From RGIG4708 sp045538875 (lineage in GTDB: Bacteria; Bacillota; Clostridia; UMGS1810): a stretch of 64,000 nucleotides of DNA. Position numbers and translations under genes: made by a program. Position 1 is the first letter of the stretch. Each line of letters opens with the position of its first letter. Under the pieces are notes generated by a model that had not been told where the DNA came from, did not search any database, and was given only the letters and a program-made list of their open reading frames with translations. Below are positions 1 through 8,113 of this stretch, piece by piece. The stretch lies in NCBI GenBank assembly GCA_045538875.1, contig JAZQEG010000010.1, forward strand, positions 1 to 64,000. Reading direction: 5' to 3'.

Positions 1-71
1 TAAAGAGTATATTAAATGTAGCGGAAAGGGCTAAAAAAGGCAAAAACCGCTATATATCAAGCTTTAGAGCG

Positions 72-118
72 TGTTCGGGACGAAGAGGCCGCAGGTTCAA
101 ATCCTGTTATCCCGACCA
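72..118 (+). tRNA. 3' half of tRNA-Pro(CGG), probable attachment-site remnant
   Basis: The sequence shows an anticodon loop TTCGGGA (74-80, anticodon CGG), the 3' anticodon-stem strand CGAAG, a variable region, a complete T-arm (GCAGG / TTCAAAT / CCTGT), the acceptor strand TATCCCG, discriminator A and an encoded CCA (116-118). The bases that should form the 5' half do not fit. Positions 69-73 cannot pair with CGAAG beyond two bases, and no CGGGATA acceptor strand lies about 77 nt before the CCA. tRNA homology therefore begins in the anticodon stem/loop. Integrases of mobile elements often use tRNA anticodon or T-arm segments and leave a duplicated 3' half at one end of the element. I infer that the window opens at the right end of such an element. 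A reading frame ending at 32-34 could be the end of one of its genes, but too little is visible to say. Confidence 0.75.
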
Positions 119-154
119 AAATAGAGTTCATACCATAGGTATGAACTCTATTTT
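118..154. terminator. Rho-independent terminator after the tRNA-Pro 3' half
   Basis: A perfect 17-bp inverted repeat (118-134 / 138-154) with a three-base loop starts directly at the CCA end. It has A-rich and T-rich ends, so it can stop transcription in both directions. Confidence 0.85.
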
Positions 155-164
155 AATATGATTA

Positions 165-229
165 AAAGGATTTGAACCTTAAGAAGGCATAGAGCGAAAA
201 ACAAAAGTTGCCAGTGGCAAGTTTTGTCG
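165..229. other. Inverted T-arm-like sequence followed by a hairpin
   Basis: GGATTTGAACC at 168-178 is the reverse complement of the T-arm core GGTTCAAATCC at 94-104, so the tRNA T-arm recurs in inverse orientation 64 nt downstream. It is followed at 201-227 by a 12-bp stem (ACAAAAGTTGCC / GGCAAGTTTTGT, one G-G mismatch) with a 3-nt loop. No open reading frame with a ribosome binding site occupies 155-305. Function unknown. Confidence 0.5.
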
Positions 230-268
230 CGATATGTTGACTAAAATTACCAATTGTGATAATATTAA

Positions 269-297
269 TTGTATTGATATATTTTAAAAAGTAATAT
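269..297 (+). promoter_or_regulatory. Possible sigma-A promoter for htpG
   Basis: TTGTAT (269-274), a 17-nt spacer and TAATAT (292-297) precede htpG. No CIRCE-like inverted repeat (HrcA operator) is visible, so heat regulation is not evident from the sequence. Confidence 0.4.
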
Positions 298-320
298 AAA
301 TAATATTGGAGATGAAAAAA

Positions 321-2216
321 TTGAAAAAGCAGTTTAAAACAGAATCAAAAAAAATGCTGGATATGATGATAAATTCGGTATATACACACAAAGAAATTTT
401 TCTTCGAGAGCTTATATCCAATGCCAGTGATGCAATAGACAAAAGGTATTTTAAAGCACTTACAAATGCATCGCTTACACCCGATGGAGGATACCAAATA
501 AATATCATCGCCGACAAAAATAACAAAACCCTTACAATAACCGACAATGGCTGCGGTATGACAAATGAAGAGCTTGAAAACAACCTTGGTACAATTGCAA
601 AAAGCGGCTCTGGAGAGTTTAAAAGCAACAGTGACAATGCAAATGATAACATTGATATTATAGGGCAGTTTGGTGTTGGCTTTTACTCAGCATTTATGGT
701 TAGCGACAAAATAGAGGTTTACAGCCGCTCTGTTGAGGCAGACACAGCATATAAGTGGGAATCTTCGGGCGCTGATGGATATACTGTTAAGGAATGTGAT
801 TACAGCGAAATTGGTTCAAAAATTGTACTCTACATCAAAGAGGACACTGAAAATGACAAATACAGTGAGTTTTTGGATGAATACACAATCCGTAATCTTG
901 TTAAAAAGTATTCTGACTATATTAGATATCCTATAAAAACTGAAGTGACCAAAAGCCGAAAAATAGAGTCGAAAGATGATTCGGAGCCAAAGTATGAACA
1001 GTATACCGAGGTTGAAACACTCAATAGTATGGTACCTATCTGGCACAAAAATCCATCTGATATCAGTAAAGAAGAATATGATTGTTTTTACAAAGACAAG
1101 TTTTACGATTTTAATGAACCTTTAAAGGTTATTCATTTTAAAGCTGAGGGAACAGTTTTGTTTGAGGCACTTTTGTATATCCCCAAAAAAGCCCCAATGA
1201 ATTACTACAACAAGAGCTTTGAAAAGGGATTACAGCTTTATTCAAGCGGTGTAATGATTACTGAGTGCTGCGAGTCACTGCTTCCTGATTATTTTAGCTT
1301 TGTAAAAGGTATTGTTGATTGCTCTGACCTTAAGCTTAATATTTCGAGAGAAACTCTCCAATATGACCATCAGATCAAGGTAATTGCAAAAAATATCGAA
1401 AAGAAAATCAAAAACGAGCTTTCAAAGCTTATGACAAATGAAAAGCAGGCTTACGAAGAATTTTTTGCAGAATTTGGCTTGCAAATAAAGTACGGAATAT
1501 ACACAAGCTATGGTATGAACAAAGATTTGCTCTCTGATTTGCTTTTGTTTAAATCTTCTAAAGAGGACAAATATGTGTCACTCAAGGATTACTTGGATGC
1601 AATGGGAGATGAGCAAAAAAATATTTATTATGCTTGTGCCGAATCGGTTGACAGTGCAAAAATGCTCCCTCAAACCGATGCAGTTGTAAAAAAAGGCTAT
1701 GAAGTATTGTATTTTACCCAAGAGGTAGATGAATTTGCAATATCAATGATGCACGAATACGGCGGCAAGCAGTTTATGAATGTTTGTGCCGAAAACCTTG
1801 ATATTTCCACAGATGAAGAAAAACAAGCAATCAAAAAAGTAAACGAAGATAACAAATCTTTGCTTGAGTTGATTAAACAAAAGCTTGGTGATAATGTAGC
1901 ATCTGTAAAGTTTACAAATACATTGGGTGAGCATCCTGTGTGCCTTTCAAGCGAGGGTGGTATTTCCACTGAGATGGAAAAGGTGCTCAGCAAAATGCCT
2001 GGAGCAAACGGTGAGTTTGCACCAAAGGCAGAAATTGTGCTCGAAATAAATGCTAAGCATCCAATTGCCAATAAGCTTATGGATTTGCATGCATCAAACA
2101 GTGACAAGCTACAGGATTATGCTGAGATTTTGTATGCTCAGGCAAGGCTTATAAGCGGGCTTTCAATCAGCAATCCTACTGAGCTAACAAACAAAATTTG
2201 CTCGCTTATGATTTAA
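321..2216 (+). CDS. htpG: Chaperone protein HtpG (Hsp90)
   Basis: ATP-dependent cytosolic chaperone of the Hsp90 family; it works as a homodimer on client proteins. The N-terminal GHKL ATPase domain shows the Bergerat-fold motifs: ELISNASDA near residue 28, DNGCGM near 80, and the GQFGVGFYSAF lid/G2 region near 115. The middle and C-terminal dimerisation domains follow. The length of 631 aa is normal for the family. The start is ambiguous. GGAG at 308-311 is directly followed by ATG at 312, which is too close, and a TTG at 321 sits 9 nt downstream and gives MKKQFKTESKK, the usual family N terminus. I therefore prefer TTG 321; ATG 312 would add three residues. cls follows after 25 bp and is probably co-transcribed. 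Confidence 0.95.
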   Translation: MKKQFKTESKKMLDMMINSVYTHKEIFLRELISNASDAIDKRYFKALTNASLTPDGGYQINIIADKNNKTLTITDNGCGMTNEELENNLGTIAKSGSGEFKSNSDNANDNIDIIGQFGVGFYSAFMVSDKIEVYSRSVEADTAYKWESSGADGYTVKECDYSEIGSKIVLYIKEDTENDKYSEFLDEYTIRNLVKKYSDYIRYPIKTEVTKSRKIESKDDSEPKYEQYTEVETLNSMVPIWHKNPSDISKEEYDCFYKDKFYDFNEPLKVIHFKAEGTVLFEALLYIPKKAPMNYYNKSFEKGLQLYSSGVMITECCESLLPDYFSFVKGIVDCSDLKLNISRETLQYDHQIKVIAKNIEKKIKNELSKLMTNEKQAYEEFFAEFGLQIKYGIYTSYGMNKDLLSDLLLFKSSKEDKYVSLKDYLDAMGDEQKNIYYACAESVDSAKMLPQTDAVVKKGYEVLYFTQEVDEFAISMMHEYGGKQFMNVCAENLDISTDEEKQAIKKVNEDNKSLLELIKQKLGDNVASVKFTNTLGEHPVCLSSEGGISTEMEKVLSKMPGANGEFAPKAEIVLEINAKHPIANKLMDLHASNSDKLQDYAEILYAQARLISGLSISNPTELTNKICSLMI

Positions 2217-2241
2217 CTAAATAACAAAGGAGTGCAAGCTT

Positions 2242-3774
2242 ATGATACAAAAAATGCGTAAAATAGCATTTAGCCGCCTTTTTGTAGTTGGCATGGCTAT
2301 TGTAATGCAGCTTGCACTCTTTTTTGTTATGCTGGCAAATTTAAATGAATACAGCACTATATTTAATACGGTTATGCGTGTTGTTTCATTTTTGGTTATA
2401 GTATCAATTATAAATCGCAATATGGTGGTGGAAGCAAAAATTCCATGGATAATAATTGTGCTTTTGCTGCCGCTTTTTGGTACTGCAATGTATCTTGCAT
2501 TTTCCGAATACCGAATGTCCAAAAAACAGCGAAAGCTGTTTTTGCAAATTAACGACAATATAGTAAAAAACTTTGAGGTTGAGATTTCACAAAGGCATAG
2601 TATTTTGGAGGATGCTGGTAAATACACAGGCTTGTGCAATTATATAATCAATACAACTTTGCATTTGCCTTATAAAAACACAAGTACAAAATTTTATGCT
2701 GATGGAAGTTTGTTTTTTGACGACTTGCTTAAAGAGCTTAGTGGTGCCAAAAAATTTATATTTATGGAGTATTTTATAATTGCAGGCGGATATATGTGGG
2801 ATTGCTTGCTAGATGTGCTTATTCAAAAAATACAGCAAGGTGTTGAGGTGCGTATTATGTACGATGACCTTGGCTCTGTAAGCACGCTTAAGTATAATTT
2901 TGACTCAAGGCTTAGCAGCATGGGCATTAAGTGCATAAAGTTTCATCCCTTTATACCGATTGTGTCGGAGGCACACAACAACAGGGACCATCGAAAAATT
3001 ACTGTTATAGATGGTAAGTGTGCGTTTATAGGTGGAGCCAACATAGCAGATGAATATATTAACAAAAACAATCGTATTGACGGATACTGGAAGGACAGTG
3101 CAATTAAAATTGAGGGGCATGCCGTTAAGGCGGTTACTGCTATGTTTGTGCATATGTACACAACTCAGCTTGGCAAAGCTGATGATTACACATCGTATTT
3201 ATGCTGTGGCAAGGATTGTACGGATGAAAAGGGAATTGTTATTCCTTTTGGTGATGGCCCACGCCCTGCATACACAGAGCACGTATCTGAAAATGTTATT
3301 TTGAGTATCATTAACAGAGCAGATAAATATATCTGGATAACAACACCATATCTTATTATTGATGACAAATTGACAAATGCATTGTGTGCTGCAGCATTAC
3401 GCGGTGTTGATGTTAAAATTGTTACTCCGCATATCCCCGACAAAAAAATAATATTTGCCATAACTCATTCGTATTACCAGAGGTTACAGGACAAGGGCGT
3501 AAAGATTTTTGAATACACACCTGGATTTATTCATTCAAAACAGATTGTGTGTGATGACCAGATTGCCGTGGTGGGAACAGTTAATCTTGACTATCGAAGC
3601 CTTGTGCATCACTATGAATGCGGCGTTGTTTTGATTGGCACCGATACAGTTGCCGACATAAAAAATGATTTTTGCAATATATTTAAATGCTCAGCCGATA
3701 TGGATGGCTTTAAGCAAAACAAATTTGTTGCAATGCTTTGCCGTTTTTGTTCGGCTTTTACACCATTATTATAA
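2242..3774 (+). CDS. cls: Cardiolipin synthase, phospholipase D family
   Basis: Condenses two phosphatidylglycerol molecules to cardiolipin and glycerol at the cytoplasmic membrane. Two N-terminal transmembrane segments (about residues 14-35 and 55-75) are followed by two PLD catalytic domains. Each carries an HxK(x4)D motif: HRKITVID near residue 250 and HSKQIVCDD near 431, each with the downstream N(L/I) segment (GGANIADEY, GTVNLDYRS). The length of 510 aa and the architecture match bacterial Cls/ClsA. The ATG follows AAAGGAG at a good distance. It lies between htpG and trmO on the same strand with short gaps, so one transcript is likely. Confidence 0.95.
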   Translation: MIQKMRKIAFSRLFVVGMAIVMQLALFFVMLANLNEYSTIFNTVMRVVSFLVIVSIINRNMVVEAKIPWIIIVLLLPLFGTAMYLAFSEYRMSKKQRKLFLQINDNIVKNFEVEISQRHSILEDAGKYTGLCNYIINTTLHLPYKNTSTKFYADGSLFFDDLLKELSGAKKFIFMEYFIIAGGYMWDCLLDVLIQKIQQGVEVRIMYDDLGSVSTLKYNFDSRLSSMGIKCIKFHPFIPIVSEAHNNRDHRKITVIDGKCAFIGGANIADEYINKNNRIDGYWKDSAIKIEGHAVKAVTAMFVHMYTTQLGKADDYTSYLCCGKDCTDEKGIVIPFGDGPRPAYTEHVSENVILSIINRADKYIWITTPYLIIDDKLTNALCAAALRGVDVKIVTPHIPDKKIIFAITHSYYQRLQDKGVKIFEYTPGFIHSKQIVCDDQIAVVGTVNLDYRSLVHHYECGVVLIGTDTVADIKNDFCNIFKCSADMDGFKQNKFVAMLCRFCSAFTPLL

Positions 3775-3790
3775 TTTACTGGAGCGTAAT

Positions 3791-4468
3791 ATGCATAAAA
3801 AAATTAAACCTATTGGTTATATAAAAAGTGCATACAAATCAAAATTTGGGGTTCCTCGTCAGGCAGGACTTATAGACAGCGTTGGATATGTTGTGCTATA
3901 TGATGAATTTAAAAATGTCGATGCTTTTCGTGGTATAGAAGATTTTTCGCACATTTGGCTGTTGTGGCAATTTTCCAAGTGCAGTGACAGGGAATGGTCG
4001 CCAACTGTAAGGCCTCCAAGGCTTGGAGGCAACAAAAGAGTGGGTGTGTTTGCTACACGTTCGCCTTTTAGGCCCAATTCAATAGGATTGTCAAGCGTAA
4101 AACTGCTTGGAGTTGATTACAAATGCAAGGATGCACCTGTTTTGTGCATAAGCGGGGCAGACCTTGTTGACGGAACTCCAATATATGATATTAAGCCATA
4201 CTTGCCATATACAGACAGTCACAGTGACGCCACAGGGGGATTTACTGATTGTATATGCGAAAACAATATGAATGTTGTAATAGAGTGCAACCACTCTATT
4301 GACAGTGAAACTCTTAACATTATAATACAAATACTCAAAAGTGACCCGCGCCCTTCGTATCAGGACAACAGCGACAGAGTTTACGGAATGGATTATCAAA
4401 ATTTTAATATCAAATTTAAAGTACTTGGTAACACTGTATATGTAATTGATGTTACACAATTGAAATAA
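3791..4468 (+). CDS. trmO: tRNA (N6-threonylcarbamoyladenosine37-N6)-methyltransferase TrmO/TsaA-like
   Basis: TrmO (TsaA/YaeB family) uses S-adenosylmethionine to methylate t6A37 in ANN-decoding tRNAs, giving m6t6A. The beta-barrel domain signature is clear: IGYIKSAYKSKFGVPRQ near the start, the FATRSPFRPNSIGLSSV core near residue 85, and GADLVDGTPIYDIKPYLPY near 120. A C-terminal extension (DPRPSYQD near residue 190) resembles the TrmO C-terminal domain. The open frame extends upstream into cls. I choose ATG 3791 because TGGAG lies 7 nt before it and the protein then begins at the family's usual N terminus. Length 225 aa. Confidence 0.9.
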   Translation: MHKKIKPIGYIKSAYKSKFGVPRQAGLIDSVGYVVLYDEFKNVDAFRGIEDFSHIWLLWQFSKCSDREWSPTVRPPRLGGNKRVGVFATRSPFRPNSIGLSSVKLLGVDYKCKDAPVLCISGADLVDGTPIYDIKPYLPYTDSHSDATGGFTDCICENNMNVVIECNHSIDSETLNIIIQILKSDPRPSYQDNSDRVYGMDYQNFNIKFKVLGNTVYVIDVTQLK

Positions 4469-4486
4469 AATGTCACACATTATTAA

Positions 4487-4515
4487 TTGAAATATATGTT
4501 AATTAATGTTAACAT
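4487..4515 (+). promoter_or_regulatory. Possible promoter for the secreted protein at 4534
   Basis: TTGAAA (4487-4492), a 17-nt spacer and TAACAT (4510-4515) lie just upstream of the ribosome binding site AGAGGTG. The -10 match is only moderate. Confidence 0.4.
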
Positions 4516-4533
4516 TATAAAGAGGTGATATGA

Positions 4534-5388
4534 GTGAAAAAATTAATTTGCTTTATTTTGGCACTTTGTATTATGACATCAACAGCATTGGCAGCTCCTT
4601 ACAGACTGGAATATTTTAATACAACCAAATTTCATATTAAGACATTGCTTGGTGTTGCCAAAAGCCACAATGTTGATGTGGAATATATAAAAGATGGAAA
4701 TACAAACAAACCAATAAACAATGATTTGGCTAATGATACATCAACTGTAAAGGATTATACAACTATGTCGGATGTTGTAGGGGCACTGTGCGTTATAACT
4801 AGTGTTACAAAAACACTGTATAATGAAGAAAAAATGACAAAGCTTACATATTATGTAAACAACAAATCTTCAGAGTATTATTGCTATATCAGTAATGACA
4901 GCCGTGTATATGCAGGCAAGTATGACGTTGATGATATAAACGTTGGTTCTCTTTGTTATATCAGCCTAAAGGATGACGCTGTTGTAAGGCGTTACAGTGT
5001 TGTTGCAGTTATGGATAATGTAAGCAATACTCCTGTTATAGATGTTACGGCACTCAATGGTACATATAAATCATCCAAAATCAATACAAAATATTCATAT
5101 ATTGTTGATTACCATTATTCAGGTGATAACATTGTTATCGAAATTGAAGATGAAGATGCGATCATTGCAACAAAAGACTCAAGATTGTACACTGTTGATA
5201 TAAACAGAAAAAGCACACAGGTTACATCGGGTGACTGCTTGGCAGCAGATATATACAAAGCTACTTATGATGAGCAAACAAACAAAACAACTGCTTATAT
5301 GATGTTTGCAATTGAGTATGACGACGAGGCAGTGTTTGTATGTTCATACACAACACCAGTTTACATTGACGGAAATGTTACATACTAA
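4534..5388 (+). CDS. Secreted protein of unknown function
   Basis: Not recognised as a member of a named family. A signal peptide is clear: MKKLICFILALCIMTSTALA followed by a likely cleavage at ALA-AP. The mature part (about 264 aa) has no cysteine-rich, repeat or anchor motif. It is rich in beta-prone, polar segments and in Asp/Tyr/Thr, as in extracellular beta-sandwich proteins. The GTG start at 4534 has AGAGGTG 7 nt upstream. Its own promoter-like sequence and a strong terminator suggest a monocistronic unit. Export is inferred from the signal peptide only. Confidence 0.8.
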   Translation: MKKLICFILALCIMTSTALAAPYRLEYFNTTKFHIKTLLGVAKSHNVDVEYIKDGNTNKPINNDLANDTSTVKDYTTMSDVVGALCVITSVTKTLYNEEKMTKLTYYVNNKSSEYYCYISNDSRVYAGKYDVDDINVGSLCYISLKDDAVVRRYSVVAVMDNVSNTPVIDVTALNGTYKSSKINTKYSYIVDYHYSGDNIVIEIEDEDAIIATKDSRLYTVDINRKSTQVTSGDCLAADIYKATYDEQTNKTTAYMMFAIEYDDEAVFVCSYTTPVYIDGNVTY

Positions 5389-5396
5389 ATTTAATG

Positions 5397-5433
5397 GGGA
5401 TGCAAAAATCAAAATGATTTTTGCATCCCTTTT
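5397..5433 (+). terminator. Rho-independent terminator after the secreted protein gene
   Basis: A 15-bp stem GGGATGCAAAAATCA (5397-5411) / TGATTTTTGCATCCC (5415-5429) with loop AAA is followed by TTTT. Confidence 0.9.
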
Positions 5434-5434
5434 G

Positions 5435-5463
5435 TTGCATTTTGTGTGTATTTATTGTAAAAT
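5435..5463 (+). promoter_or_regulatory. Promoter of the GTPase-NYN fusion gene
   Basis: TTGCAT (5435-5440), a 17-nt spacer and TAAAAT (5458-5463), 25 nt before the ATG. No leader peptide or attenuator of the tetM type fits in the short 5' region. Confidence 0.6.
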
Positions 5464-5488
5464 ATATTAGATTGTGAGGTGAACAGGT

Positions 5489-8068
5489 ATGAAAAGAATA
5501 GCAGTGGGAATTTTGGCACATGTTGACTCAGGCAAAACTACTCTTTCGGAGGCAATGCTTTATTGCACAGGCAACATACGAAAGCTTGGCAGAGTAGACC
5601 ATAAAGACAGCTTTTTGGATAATGATGCAATAGAGAGGCAAAGAGGTATAACTATTTTTTCCAAAATTGCAACTATGAGTTACAATGAGTCGTGCTTTAC
5701 ACTGCTTGACACTCCTGGTCATGTGGATTTTTCTTCGGAGATGGAACGCACCCTTTCTGTTATTGATTATGCAATTGTTGTAATAAGCGGCACCGACGGG
5801 ATTCAAAGTCATACCGAAACACTTTGGAAGTTGCTTAAAAGTTACAATATACCCACATTTGTTTTTGTAAATAAAATGGATTTGCAATTTAAAACAAAAC
5901 ATCAAATAATGCAAGAGCTAATTAATAAGTTTGGCATAGGATGCATTGACTTTTCAGTTGATGATACCGATGCATTTAAAGAGAGCCTTGCAATGTGTGA
6001 TGAAAACATAATGGAGGAATACCTTGACGGTGATGTAACAAAAGGCAGTATATGCGGTGCAATTTCGGCTCGCAAGATTTTTCCGTGTATGTTTGGCTCG
6101 GCACTTAAAAATGCAGGTGTAAACGAATTTTTGCACATTGTTGACAAATATACAGTTGCAAAATCTGTTGGTGAAAATTTTGGTGCCAAGGTATACAAAA
6201 TCAGCGAGGATGATAAGGGTAACCGTTTAACACACATTAAAATAACAAGCGGCAAACTCAAAGTAAAAACCGAAATTTTGGGCAGTACCGATGGCGAAAA
6301 CTGGAGCGAAAAGATAAACGAAATTCGAGTATATTCGGGTGAAAAATACAATTGCGTACAAGTGGCAGAGCAGGGGATGGTGTGTGCACTCACAGGGCTT
6401 AGCAAAACGATATGCGGTATGGGCCTTGGTATCGAAAAAGACTCAAAAAACCTTACTTTAGAGCCTGTATTTTCATACAAAGTGGTACTTCCTCAGGGTG
6501 TAAGTGCAAGCGCTGCATTTCTTACACTCAAAAAGCTCAATGAAGAAGATACAAAGCTCAATGTTGTGTGGGATTCACATCTTGGCGAAATTCATATGCA
6601 GCTTATGGGAGAGGTTCAAATTGAGGTAATCAAGCAGGTTATAAAACGCCGCTTTGATATGGATGTGGAGTTTGAGCAGGGCGGTATTGTATATAAAGAA
6701 ACTATTGAAGATGTTGTAGAGGGTGTAGGCCACTATGAGCCACTACGCCACTATGCTGAGGTACATCTTATTATGGAGCCGGGGCCGCGTGGAAGCGGGC
6801 TTGTGTTTAAAAGCAAATGCAGAGATGACAAGCTCGATATAAACTGGCAAAGGCTTATTATGACACATCTTACCGAAAAAACTCACTACGGTGTATTGAC
6901 ATTAAGCCCCATAACAGATATGGTTATCACTCTTGCATCGGGCAAGGCTCATCAAAAGCACACCGATGGCGGTGATTTTAGGCAGGCAACATACAGAGCG
7001 GTAAGGCACGGGCTCAGAAATGCAAAAAGTATATTGCTTGAGCCTTGGTATAATTTTACAATAACAGTTCCGTCAGATTGCGTGGGCAGAGTTATGACAG
7101 ACATAAGCAATATGGGTGGTGAGTTTAGTACTGACTCAAATGATGGAGATATATGCACAATTTCGGGTTGCGCACCTGTTGCAAACATTCGTGATTATCA
7201 AATGGAAATTATATCTTTTTCTAAGGGCAGAGGCAGAGTGAGTTTTACATTTAAAGGCTATGAGCCTTGCCGTAATACCGATGCTGTAATTGAGCAAATA
7301 GGGTACGATTGCGACAGCGATGTTGACAATACTGCCGATTCGGTGTTTTGCTCACATGGCACCTCAATGATTGTTAAATGGCAGGATGTTTACAATTATA
7401 TGCATCTTGAAAGCGAACTTAACAAAAATAGCACCAGTGTTGATGAAAATGTTGTTAAAAAACCAAGCTTTGACATAGCAAATGTAGGTGATGATGAGCT
7501 AAACAAAATATTTGAAATGACATATGGTAAACCCAAACAAAAATCTTATATTCCGCGTACAAAGCTGCCCACTGCATCACATGTAAAACCACAAAGCAAA
7601 AACAATATTAAAGCAAACAAGGTGCATAGTACTAAACCAGAGTATATTCTTGTTGATGGGTACAATATTATATTTGCATGGGACAGCCTTTCAAAACTTG
7701 CAAAACAAAATATTGACCTTGCAAGAACAATGCTGATTAACAGATTGATAAATTACAGAGCGGTAAAAGGTTGCGAACTTTTGATTGTTTTTGATGCTTA
7801 TAAGGTAAAGGGAAATATTGGATCGGTTAATGAGCACAGCGGAGTTAAAGTTGTGTACACCAAAGAGGCCGAAACGGCAGACAGCTATATAGAAAAAGCT
7901 TCGCACAGGCTTGCAGGACAATATACTGTGCGTGTTGCAACAAGTGACGGCTTGGAGCAGATGATTATACTTGGCAACGGTGCACTGCGTATTCCTGCAA
8001 GTGCATTTGAAAAGGAAGTTAAGGATGTTGAGCAGGCAATATCGGATTTTTTAAAAAATCAAAGGTAA
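5489..8068 (+). CDS. TetM/EF-G-like ribosomal GTPase fused to a C-terminal NYN (YacP/Rae1-like) nuclease domain
   Basis: Residues 1 to about 640 form a translational GTPase close to the TetM/TetO ribosomal-protection family. Visible motifs are G1 AHVDSGKTT (10-18), RGIT, G3 DTPGHVDF, G4 NKMD and GSAL, followed by EF-G domains II-V (domain IV/V near ITVPSDCVGRVMTDI). A polar linker (about 650-715) leads to a NYN/PIN-like domain (about 717-859). That domain carries the acidic positions expected of YacP/Rae1: VDGYN, FDAYK, ETADSYIE and ATSDGLEQ. Rae1 of Bacillus subtilis cleaves mRNA in the ribosomal A site. TetM-type GTPases bind the same region. From the family knowledge I infer a ribosome-associated factor that couples GTP hydrolysis to RNA cleavage or rescue; plain tetracycline resistance is the alternative. 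The 859 aa exceed TetM (about 640 aa) by exactly this extra domain. GAGGTG precedes the ATG. Confidence 0.9.
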   Translation: MKRIAVGILAHVDSGKTTLSEAMLYCTGNIRKLGRVDHKDSFLDNDAIERQRGITIFSKIATMSYNESCFTLLDTPGHVDFSSEMERTLSVIDYAIVVISGTDGIQSHTETLWKLLKSYNIPTFVFVNKMDLQFKTKHQIMQELINKFGIGCIDFSVDDTDAFKESLAMCDENIMEEYLDGDVTKGSICGAISARKIFPCMFGSALKNAGVNEFLHIVDKYTVAKSVGENFGAKVYKISEDDKGNRLTHIKITSGKLKVKTEILGSTDGENWSEKINEIRVYSGEKYNCVQVAEQGMVCALTGLSKTICGMGLGIEKDSKNLTLEPVFSYKVVLPQGVSASAAFLTLKKLNEEDTKLNVVWDSHLGEIHMQLMGEVQIEVIKQVIKRRFDMDVEFEQGGIVYKETIEDVVEGVGHYEPLRHYAEVHLIMEPGPRGSGLVFKSKCRDDKLDINWQRLIMTHLTEKTHYGVLTLSPITDMVITLASGKAHQKHTDGGDFRQATYRAVRHGLRNAKSILLEPWYNFTITVPSDCVGRVMTDISNMGGEFSTDSNDGDICTISGCAPVANIRDYQMEIISFSKGRGRVSFTFKGYEPCRNTDAVIEQIGYDCDSDVDNTADSVFCSHGTSMIVKWQDVYNYMHLESELNKNSTSVDENVVKKPSFDIANVGDDELNKIFEMTYGKPKQKSYIPRTKLPTASHVKPQSKNNIKANKVHSTKPEYILVDGYNIIFAWDSLSKLAKQNIDLARTMLINRLINYRAVKGCELLIVFDAYKVKGNIGSVNEHSGVKVVYTKEAETADSYIEKASHRLAGQYTVRVATSDGLEQMIILGNGALRIPASAFEKEVKDVEQAISDFLKNQR

Positions 8069-8078
8069 AATTAAAAGG

Positions 8079-8108
8079 GGTGTAAAAAATCAAAAGATTT
8101 TTTACACC
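8079..8108. terminator. Bidirectional terminator between convergent genes
   Basis: A 13-bp stem GGTGTAAAAAATC / GATTTTTTACACC with loop AAAA lies between the stop codons of the GTPase fusion and the MATE gene. Confidence 0.85.
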
Positions 8109-8113
8109 TGCTT

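Noticed and set aside
42..118. An intact tRNA-Pro gene
   Set aside because: The 5' half does not form the acceptor, D or full anticodon stems with the 3' half.
5435..5489. A tetM-type attenuation leader before the GTPase fusion
   Set aside because: The leader is too short and has no leader peptide or terminator hairpin.
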